A stretch of DNA of 50,770 nt from Nemertoderma westbladi (lineage: Eukaryota; Xenacoelomorpha; Nemertodermatida; Nemertodermatidae): NCBI GenBank assembly GCA_032718475.1, contig JAUCBJ010001305.1, forward strand, positions 1 through 50,770. The letters are read 5' to 3'. The translations under genes and the position numbers were made by a program. Below the pieces are notes generated by a model that worked only from the letters and a program-made list of their open reading frames with translations, was not told where the DNA came from and did not search any database. Positions 42,543 through 50,770 of the stretch are shown piece by piece (the stretch's first letter is position 1; every line of letters begins with the position of its first letter).

Positions 42543-43972
42543 GGTACATCCCAAAAGGAGCTGAAACGAGCTGTGAAAACCAATAATATTAGATTCTAGG
42601 GGGATCTTAGATTTCAGGTGGGTACCAGGGGTGCGACCTTAGATCCTAGACGCGAACTTAGATCCTGGGTGCTATCTAAAGGTGCGACCACAGATCCTAG
42701 ATGCGAACTTAGATCCTGGGTGCTATCTAAAGGTGCGACCACAGATCCTAGATGCGAACTTAGATCCTAGACGCGAACTTAGATCCTGGGTGCTATCTAA
42801 AGGTGCGACCACAGATCCTAGATGCGAACTTAGATCCTAGACGCGAACTTAGATCCTGGATCTGATCAAAAGGTGCGACCTTAGATCCTGGATGCGCTGT
42901 AAAGGTGTGACATTAGATTCTAGACGCGAACGTAGATACTGGGTGCAATCTAAAGGTGCGACCACAGATCCTAGACGCGAACTTAGATCCTAGACGTGAA
43001 CTTAGATCCTAGACATGAACTTAGATCCTAGGCGTCAACTTAGATCCTGGATGCGATCTAAAGGTACGACCTTGGATCCTAAACGCGAACTTAGATCCTA
43101 GACTTGAACTTAGATCCTGGGTGCAATCTAGAGGTTGCTTACATCCTAGACGCACCTGGATGCAAAATTATTTTATTATTATTATTGAATATTTATATTT
43201 AGTTATTATTGTGTGCCAGAAGGCCTCTATTTTTCTATGTCCCGAAGTCTGCCTAGTCCAATACTTACTTGCTGCCTAGTCCAATACTGGGCTGCTTGCT
43301 ACCACCAGTATGAGTATGTTTTTGTTATGCTTTTTCATATATCAATTGAATAAACATAAATAAGTAAGGTAAATAAATGAATTGAATTAAATAAATAAAT
43401 ATTTTTTTTTTTAGTTAACTACACCTTTAATCAAGGTAATATAGTTTAGAGCACAATAATTATGAATAAACTATTATAATTAATAATACAAACCGCCACC
43501 AGAATATTAAATTTAAATTTAAAGGAGCGTAGTGCAAAGTAAAGGTTCCGAGTTTTATTTAGAGGCTAGTTCGGTCAGAGTCGGTGCAGATGCACAGTGC
43601 AAAGCGTGGTAGCGATCACAACAGAATGAAATGAACAACAGAATTAAAAATTAAAAAAAAAAAATAAATAAATATACTAATATATAAATAAATGTAATTA
43701 TCGCGTCTAGGATCTAAGGTCGTACCTTTAGATCGCATCCAGGATCTAAGGTAGCACCTTTATATCGCATCGAGGATCTATGTTCACGCCTATCATCAAC
43801 TTCACGCCTAGGATCTAAGTTTGCGTCTAGGATCTAAGGTCGTACCTTTAGATCGCACCCAGGATCTAAGGTCGCACCCCTGGTTCCCTCCTTACATCTA
43901 AGTTCCCCCTAGAATAAAATATTATTGGTTTTCACAGCTCGTTTCAGCGCGTTTGTACTTTTAAGATGTACC
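42543..43972. mobile_element. Foldback transposon with repeat-built arms (1,430 bp)
   Basis: Ends GGTACATC / GATGTACC. The outer arms match over about 100 bp in inverted orientation (GCTGAAACGAGCTGTG...; CCAATAATATT; TCTAGGGGGA). Inside, each arm is built from 19-20 bp units around GATCCTAGACGCGAACTTA and a GGTGCGACC variant. The left arm has roughly 25 units (to about 43150); the right arm is shorter (about 43700-43910) and in opposite orientation. The centre (43160-43700) is AT-rich with no ORF. The structure resembles the foldback/TU elements known from sea urchins and Drosophila; the mobilising transposase is not in the window. Confidence 0.88.
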
Positions 43973-43982
43973 ACAAAACAAA

Positions 43983-44360
43983 GAGGCGTTAGGTCCCATT
44001 GCCTTTTAAAGGAGCCGGTTAGTAAAGGAGCAGGTTACAGAGGCGTTTTGGGGGAACCAAAACAATAAACGAAAGTTAACCCATGTTACAAGATTATGCA
44101 GGTCTTTATAATTGGCGTATAATGTATAATGTACTCACCCCGCGATAAGTGCCGCAGTCGCTGTAGTGTGAAAATGTTAGCACATGCCTGGACCTAGTTT
44201 CACTCAATTTAAAGCAAAATGATGTTGATCAAACAATTTTATGCACTTTTTGCATTATTTAATAGCTGAGCCGAGTTGAATATCGAAAAAGATTTTTAGG
44301 CCACCCTGCTGTATCATTGTAAATCATATCCCATCCGCAATTCGTATCGTAGGGCAATTC
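43983..44360. other. Spacer, no gene seen
   Basis: Noncoding. It contains GGAGCAGGTTACAGAGGCG (44027-44045), a relative of the GGAGCAGGTTACAGTCGG words at 2356. Confidence 0.4.
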
Positions 44361-46787
44361 CAGATATGCACAATAATGTTTTGGGTGCGGGTGTTCCAGA
44401 TATGCACAATAATGTTTTGGGTGCGGGTGTTCCAGATATGCACAATAATGTTTTGGGTGCGGGTGTTCCAGATATGCACAATAATGTTTTGGGTGCGGGT
44501 GTTCCAGATATGCACAATAATGTTTTGGGTGCGGGTGTTCCCACCAATAATGTTTTGGGTGCGGGTGTTCCAGATATGCACAATAATGTTTTGGGTGCGG
44601 GTGTTCCAGATATGCACAATAATGTTTTGGGTGCGGGTGTTCCAGATATGCACAATAATGTTTTGGGTGCGGGTGTTCCCAATAATGTTTTGGGTGCGGG
44701 TGTTCCAGATATGCACAATAATGTTTTGGGTGCGGGTGTTCCCAATAATGTTTTGGGTGCGGGTGTTCCCAATAATGTTTTGGGTGCGGGTGTTCCAGAT
44801 ATGCACAATAATGTTTTGGGTGCGGGTGTTCCAGATATGCACAATAATGTTTTGGGTGCGGGTGTTCCAGATATGCACAATAATGTTTTGGGTGCGGGTG
44901 TTCCCAATAATGTTTTGGGTGCGGGTGTTCCCAATAATGTTTTGGGTGCGGGTGTTCACGATATGCACAATAATGTTTTGGGTGCGGGTGTTCACGATAT
45001 GCACAATAATGTTTTGGGTGCGGGTGTTCCCAATAATGTTTTGGGTGCGGGTGTTCCCACCAATAATGTTTTGGGTGCGGGTGTTCCCACCAATAATGTT
45101 TTGGGTGCGGGTGTTCCCAATAATGTTTTGGGTGCGGGTGTTCCAGATATGCACAATAATGTTTTGGGTGCGGGTGTTCCAGATATGCACAATAATGTTT
45201 TGGGTGCGGGTGTTCCAGATATGCACAATAATGTTTTGGGTGCGGCTGTTCCCAATAATGTTTTGGGTGCGGGTGTTCCCAATAATGTTTTGGGTGCGGG
45301 TGTTCCAGATATGCACAATAATGTTTTAGGTGCGGGTGTTCCCAATAATGTTTTGGGTGCGGGTGTTCCCAATAATGTTTTGGGTGCGGGTGTTCCCAAT
45401 AATGTTTTGGGTGCGGGTGTTCCAGATATGCACAATAATGTTTTGGGTGCGGGTGTTCCCAATAATGTTTTGGGTGCGGGTGTTCCCAATAATGTTTTGG
45501 GTGCGGGTGTTCCCAATAATGTTTTGGGTGCGGGTGTTCACGATATGCACAATAATGTTTTGGGTGCGGGTGTTCCCAATAATGTTTTGGGTGCGGGTGT
45601 TCCCACCAATAATGTTTTGGGTGCGGGTGTTCCCACCAATAATGTTTTGGGTGCGGGTGTTCCCAATAATGTTTTGGGTGCGGGTGTTCCCAATAATGTT
45701 TTGGGTGCGGTTTTGGTTCCCAATAATGTTTTGGGTGCGGGTGTTCCCAATAATGTTTTGGGTGCGGGTGTTCCCAATAATGTTTTGGGTGCGGGTGTTC
45801 CCAATAATGTTTTGGGTGCGGGTGTTCCCAATAATGTTTTGGGTGCGGGTGTTCCCAATAATGTTTTGGGTGCGGGTGTTCCCAATAATGTTTTGGGTGC
45901 GGGTGTTCCCAATAATGTTTTGGGTGCGGGTGTTCCCAATAATGTTTTGGGTGCGGGTGTTCCCAATAATGTTTTGGGTGCGGGTGTTCCCAATAATGTT
46001 TTGGGTGCGGGTGTTCCCAATAATGTTTTGGGTGCGGGTGTTCCCAATAATGTTTTGGGTGCGGGTGTTCCCAATAATGTTTTGGGTGCGGGTGTTCCCA
46101 ATAATGTTTTGGGTGCGGGTGTTCACGATATGCACAATAATGTTTTGGGTGCGGGTGTTCCCAATAATGTTTTGGGTGCGGGTGTTCCCACCAATAATGT
46201 TTTGGGTGCGGGTGTTCCCACCAATAATGTTTTGGGTGCGGGTGTTCCCAATAATGTTTTGGGTGCGGGTGTTCCCAATAATGTTTTGGGTGCGGTTTGG
46301 TTCCCAATAATGTTTTGGGTGCGGGTGTTCCCAATAATGTTTTGGGTGCGGGTGTTCCCAATAATGTTTTGGGTGCGGGTGTTCCCAATAATGTTTTGGG
46401 TGCGGGTGTTCCCAATAATGTTTTGGGTGCGGGTGTTCCCAATAATGTTTTGGGTGCGGGTGTTCCCAATAATGTTTTGGGTGCGGGTGTTCCCAATAAT
46501 GTTTTGGGTGCGGGTGTTCCCAATAATGTTTTGGGTGCGGGTGTTCCCAATAATGTTTTGGGTGCGGGTGTTCCCAATAATGTTTTGGGTGCGGGTGTTC
46601 CCAATAATGTTTTGGGTGCGGGTGTTCCCAATAATGTTTTGGGTGCGGGTGTTCACGATATGCACAATAATGTTTTGGGTGCGGGTGTTCCCAATAATGT
46701 TTTGGGTGCGGGTGTTCCCACCAATAATGTTTTGGGTGCGGGTGTTCCCAATAATGTTTTGGGTGCGGTTTTGGTTCCCACCAAATA
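44361..46787 (+). repeat. Minisatellite, 27/30/36-bp units, about 85 copies
   Basis: The core AATAATGTTTTGGGTGCGGG plus TGTTCC is joined by one of three links: C only (27 bp), CACC (30 bp) or AGATATGCAC/ACGATATGCAC (36 bp). Almost every variant is a multiple of 3, so two plus-strand and all three minus-strand frames stay open for hundreds of codons. A block (36-30-30-27-27, then a GGTTTTGGTTCC variant, then a run of 27s) recurs starting about 45535, 46120 and 46655, showing higher-order amplification. The left third mixes types and the right two-thirds is mostly 27-bp units. No splice sites, start context or non-repeat coding flank supports a gene. Confidence 0.95.
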
Positions 46788-47715
46788 GGCCTAATGGAGT
46801 GGCTAAGCGAAAGAAATTGTGACAAATAAAGATGTTCCAAATAATTTAATTAATTGTTTAATTTGATTCGTTTAGATGTAATTGATTTTAGCGTATAAAC
46901 CACAATAGTTTATCATAGCGCGTACCTTTTTTTTTATCAAGGGCGGGATTACAAACATATTAGACAATTTATCTTACTAACCTTCCTATGTTAACCAGCC
47001 AAATAATAAATATAACTGATTAAATGATTAACAACTTTAACGTTGCTCTGGAAACTAAATTGGTAACTACTGTATGTAAAAGTATATCGTTCAATCATGG
47101 TACAATTGCACTCAAGTTTGTTAACAAAATTTGGGAAAAATCTCACCAATAATAGTTAGTTTTGTTGCTATGTGTAAAATCCATATTGCCAAGGGAATAA
47201 ATATGAAATTAAAAAAGTTAATATGATCTGATTTTTTGGAGCATCGGATTTTAGTCATCTATATACTGATATACCCACTAGGGTTAATCAGTAAATTAAA
47301 AATAATGTTTCGATCAATATGTAGGAAATATCAATCAATAAGCGATAGCTTTGATATTTTACAAAAAAATATTTTTTATTTTTTTTTCATTTCATAATTT
47401 GGTTGCCCCTTTTATTTATCTTTCTTGTTGTATCGGATCTGTTAGTCTTCCTCGCGGCTTGTCTTATATGTAGGCCTAATTGTAGAGCGAGGATTCCATA
47501 CATACTACAGTATTTCAGTAGTTACAGCATGACTGAAAATATTTTTGGTCATATTTGACCGAAATGGTACTGCGCGGGTTAAACTAAGTACTAGGATGAA
47601 AAAAGCTGGAATCCTCAAAAATACAACTATTATCGTTATTATTGTAATCCCATAGCCACTAGCAATTTAGTTTTCAGATTGGATAACTTAGTTTTTTTTA
47701 TATTTGATACTATAA
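46788..47715. other. AT-rich intergenic, no gene seen
   Basis: Noncoding with several T and A runs (46927-46935, 47364-47388). No ORF, repeat unit or RNA gene that I can support. Confidence 0.45.
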
Positions 47716-48492
47716 TCCGGCAGATATTGCATTATACCTTGCATGGAAGTATATAGTAAATGTTTGAACTGATTCGGGTTGGTAAAATTGTTGTCATCAA
47801 TGACTCTGACTAATGCCCAACTGGCAGCGCCCCCTTGAGGGTTTTCCTAAAATTGCCAAATTCTAAACCTGATCATGACTTTGCGAAAGCTACGATTTTC
47901 AATCCCCAGGGGTTTGTTCCAGAACGTTTTTACTCACTATTATTATTCCAATGGGAACAGCCCCGGTTTCAAGTTATAAAGTGTGCTATTTCGTAACGAT
48001 AATGAAGTTTTGTACAGCTAATTCAATGATATACCTTTGCATTATAACATAAATCTTAAATTTCTGGTTGTATCTGGTGGCGAACAAGAATTATAATCTA
48101 TGAACCTGAACGCCTAATATCTCAGCTGTTTCTCAACGAAATTCAGATAGTGTTACATATTTCGAAACCTTGTAACGCCAGCTTTCTAATGATATGCTAA
48201 ATTATTCACTAATGTGACGAATGGCCACGATACGGAGGGTGCGATTTCGCAAAAGTCACTTTTTTAAAACGCTTATAAAAAAATTTTTTTTAAAGGCAAC
48301 ATCGAAAATTCCGGCTTCATGGGGTCAACCACGGTGAGTTGAACTTGTGTTTCAAATTTCAAACAATATGATAAAGATTTGTAGAAAAATCTGGAGGGGG
48401 TTGGGGGGTCCGTATCATCAGAAAATGACACTATATTACGAGTCATGGTGTATACTCCCATGCAAGGTTCAGCACGGCATATATCTGCCGGA
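47716..48492. mobile_element. MITE next to the TEX11-like gene
   Basis: TCCGGCAGATAT at 47716-47727 and ATATCTGCCGGA at 48481-48492 are perfect inverted repeats. A second inverted block, CCTTGCATGG (47737-47746) and CCATGCAAGG (48458-48467), lies inside. The interior is AT-rich with no transposase. Flanks are CTATAA and CTACTA, so a TA duplication is possible but not certain. Confidence 0.65.
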
Positions 48493-48553
48493 CTACTAAG
48501 ACTACCAGAAGAATAGCATTATTACTGAGTTATTGAAGATATCTATTTCAATA

Positions 48554-50770
48554 ATGGGAACTGTTTTCAACATAGCTGATAGCCTAGTCGTCTTGGTTAA
48601 GCATATTGAAAATGCAACAACCCCTCCTAATGTTCAAGAAGCGATGGATGAATTAATTTCAACTGTTGAATCAATTTCGGCGTATGATGAAACAAGCTTT
48701 GAAGGCTGGAAAATTATTCATAAATTAGACGAAATTGGCATTTCCTTATGGAATGCTGTTGTGAACAAAAAGTCCCTAACTCCGCAACACATAACGAACA
48801 TGCAAGTAGCAAAATTGAGACATCTTGCAGTAGATTTATGCCAAAGGCAGAAAAATGACACACCACTGAATTTAAAAAGAATGTTGGTGATGCGGATGAA
48901 GACGGTTACGTCTTGGCTTGATGCTGAGACACCATCAATGTGTCGCCTTTTATTTCCAGATATTGCGAACACTGTTGAGAATCTTAGGAAGTCAGCACAG
49001 CTGCCGAATACTGATAGACAAGCCCAGCATAACTCACAGCAGCAATTTCACAGAAATTTATCAAAGTTGAGATGTTTACAAGCGGAGGTAGCAGTTGCGG
49101 AAAATGATTACAATACCGCTGTTATCTTGATAGAAAAGGCAAAATCAGTTGTTGGAGATCTCCTTCCACATGATGCATCAACCCTGGCACAGTTGTGCTA
49201 CCAGCTAGCTTTGACTTGCTTTAAGAGCGGTGCTTTCCAGCAGTGCATTACATTACTCAATGACAGCTATGATGCGGGAAAAGGCCATTTGGCTAAAGAG
49301 TTTCAAGCCCGTAGTTTAAGGTTAATAACATATGCATATCTTCAATGGGACTCTATTGCTTACAATTCAGTCGCTCTCAGTAAGATTCAGGATTCGATCG
49401 CAGAGGATCCTCACCCTGCTGGTCTCCTATTGCTGCTCAGAATCCGTTTAGAGGGAACCAGTGTTGCCGGAGAAATAGTACAAGAAGCCCTGGATTCTTG
49501 TTTATGTCATACTACATTTAGCGTCGATGATGCATTATCTGTAATTAACCAACTTGCGCAACATAACAGAACTGATTTGCTAGAAAGCTGCCTGGAAATT
49601 TGTAATGGAAAGTTCCCTAATGAAATAAAGTTTATTCTAATGAGAGTGAAATTGCTCATAGAAGCAGATAAGGTTGTCACTGCATATCAGATCCTTACAA
49701 GCACAATAGAAAACATTGTCAATGGAAATTCCATAATCGATAATATTACCAAGAACCAGTTGCATTCTATTATATGGGACACTGCAGGTAAACACTTTAC
49801 AGAGAGTTTATATGACGAAGCATCATCTTGGTATGATCTATCATATACCCTTTATGAAGTTTCCAAATGTGCCACCGATCTCAGTGATTATGAAAAACTT
49901 ATTCGCAACAAAGTTGTGTGTCTCATAGCTTTGGGTCAATTTAACAAAGCGGTTGATTGTCTTTCTAAAAGTGAATCCACGGATTCCCACACAAAATATC
50001 TTGCGTTTAAAGTAGCTGTTCTCCAAGGAGATGACACTAAGGCAGTTGTTTACTTGGAAGATCTAAGCAAAATGGATGATAGTGATAGTTTAGTATCTCT
50101 TGCATGTCAGCTAGCCATAGAGAATTCCAGTAAATCTGTATCAACAACAGCGCTGTCCTATTTGAGCAAGAACTCAAAAAACATCAATCTTATTCTAACA
50201 TCTCTTCGTTGCCTCATACATTACCAATTGCAAACTGAATTACCAGAGCCAACAAAGATATTAGAATATCTAGAAGCTGCAGCTCCTGTAATTAATGAAT
50301 GTACCGACCCCGCTGAAATAGCTTGGTTTGTACGAATGTCCTGGAATATTGGCATTGACTTTTCATCGAACATACCAATTATGAAGGAAATTTTCAAAAT
50401 ATGCTCGATTTTCTGCAAGGCCCAGGGGGTTGATGGAACAGCAAGGAGTAACAGCTGTTTGCTGATGGTTGCTGCAGCATGTCTAGAATTATCTCGCAAA
50501 GAAAGTGACGATTCCAAGAAGTTATTGTACGCGGAAACGCTGTCAGTTCTTAGCACCTTAAGCGATGCGGATGTTAGCCGCATGGATTCGGCTTCATCTA
50601 GGATGTTTGTCCTCTATAGATGGGAATGTTACTTGGGACTGAATGATGCAAACTCTTGCAAAGAGTTATTATCCACACACAGTTTAGACATTAAATCGCT
50701 ACAGATTATGGCGAATGGCGCTAAGGATTGTGATTGGTCTAGAGAATTAGCATTAGATTGTCTCAATAAA
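48554..50770 (+). CDS. TEX11: TEX11/ZIP4/SPO22-like meiosis protein, 5' part, no introns
   Basis: TEX11 (yeast Zip4/Spo22) is a TPR-like helical scaffold that joins crossover factors to the synaptonemal complex in meiotic nuclei. The frame is open from ATG 48554 to the window end: 739 codons with no stop. An in-frame TAA at 48497-48499 fixes this as the first ATG. Seen: LDEIGISLWNAVV (about 58-70) and LRHLAVDLC (about 87-95) of the SPO22 N-terminal region, repeated helix pairs such as LSKLRCLQAEVAVAENDYNTAVILIEKAK, and WFVRMSWNIGI (591-601), a hallmark of the animal proteins. Human TEX11 is over 900 residues, so about a fifth may lie outside. Vertebrate orthologues have many introns; none here suggests a retrocopy or lineage intron loss. 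Codon use is normal and no frame change occurs, unlike the TE genes nearby. Confidence 0.85.
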   Translation, partial: MGTVFNIADSLVVLVKHIENATTPPNVQEAMDELISTVESISAYDETSFEGWKIIHKLDEIGISLWNAVVNKKSLTPQHITNMQVAKLRHLAVDLCQRQKNDTPLNLKRMLVMRMKTVTSWLDAETPSMCRLLFPDIANTVENLRKSAQLPNTDRQAQHNSQQQFHRNLSKLRCLQAEVAVAENDYNTAVILIEKAKSVVGDLLPHDASTLAQLCYQLALTCFKSGAFQQCITLLNDSYDAGKGHLAKEFQARSLRLITYAYLQWDSIAYNSVALSKIQDSIAEDPHPAGLLLLLRIRLEGTSVAGEIVQEALDSCLCHTTFSVDDALSVINQLAQHNRTDLLESCLEICNGKFPNEIKFILMRVKLLIEADKVVTAYQILTSTIENIVNGNSIIDNITKNQLHSIIWDTAGKHFTESLYDEASSWYDLSYTLYEVSKCATDLSDYEKLIRNKVVCLIALGQFNKAVDCLSKSESTDSHTKYLAFKVAVLQGDDTKAVVYLEDLSKMDDSDSLVSLACQLAIENSSKSVSTTALSYLSKNSKNINLILTSLRCLIHYQLQTELPEPTKILEYLEAAAPVINECTDPAEIAWFVRMSWNIGIDFSSNIPIMKEIFKICSIFCKAQGVDGTARSNSCLLMVAAACLELSRKESDDSKKLLYAETLSVLSTLSDADVSRMDSASSRMFVLYRWECYLGLNDANSCKELLSTHSLDIKSLQIMANGAKDCDWSRELALDCLNK

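Noticed and set aside
44259-46840. Open frames of 500-818 codons on both strands over the minisatellite
   Set aside because: They exist because the unit is a multiple of 3 with few stop triplets. Five of six frames are open, and no start context, splice signal or non-repeat coding flank supports a gene.

Overview
The window is animal nuclear DNA, most likely from a marine invertebrate and possibly a deuterostome. The evidence is a TRIM-type RING/B-box gene, a TEX11/ZIP4-type meiosis gene and a dense mixture of retroelement and foldback families (BEL/Pao, Ty3/gypsy, APE-type LINEs, an L2/CR1-like LINE, tRNA-headed SINE). The palindromic words ACCGGT and AGGCCT also recur throughout. Species cannot be assigned from the sequence alone. 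Only two host protein genes are convincing. The rest is nested transposons and tandem repeats.

Left part (1-12070): a decayed LINE reverse-transcriptase scrap, a possible 2.2 kb foldback-like element (1446-3625), and members of a dispersed family whose ends carry GTGGGG/CCCCAC. Next comes a single-exon TRIM gene (5510-7622) whose reading frame changes three times in its C-terminal part. It is followed by a 585-bp-spaced repeat pair, a cluster of CCAAGGTATAC words, and an 87-bp tandem array (10151-11418).

Centre (12071-27260): an APE-type LINE whose endonuclease domain is split by an 11,432-bp BEL/Pao-like LTR retrotransposon (13333-24764). The LTRs are 1,251 bp each and nearly identical, and the target duplication CACCT is perfect. 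Removing the insertion restores the LINE frame. The BEL element keeps gag, zinc knuckles and protease but has lost reverse transcriptase, RNase H and integrase: the protease region is joined directly to the linker that normally precedes integrase. In the env position it carries a third, basic, zinc-knuckle-like ORF that I do not recognise. Between the two lies 1.6 kb of noncoding sequence with a repeated hairpin. It looks like a recently moved, trans-mobilised element, and it is the most interesting object here.

Right-centre (27349-38985): a recent 3.1 kb tandem duplication, then minus-strand retroelement wreckage. This consists of the head of one gypsy element (gag, protease, RT, start of RNase H) joined to the tail of a second (RT thumb, RNase H, integrase). 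The second is interrupted near its C terminus by a 5'-truncated LINE with an 11-bp target duplication. The gypsy stop codon, polypurine tract and 3' LTR start are recoverable, and that LTR hosts a MITE with an (AGAC)n core.

Right part (39180-50770): an L2/CR1-like LINE 3' end with a SINE inserted in it (12-bp duplication), a third copy of the APE-type LINE, and a foldback element with a 10-bp duplication (42543-43972). Then come a 2.4 kb minisatellite whose unit variants are nearly all multiples of 3 bp (44361-46787), a 0.8 kb MITE, and, 61 bp after the MITE, an uninterrupted TEX11-like coding region that runs off the window end.

Two cautions apply. Several genes show scattered 1-bp frame changes even where the element looks young, so assembly indels must be considered alongside real decay. 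Family names rest on motifs read by eye, without database searches.
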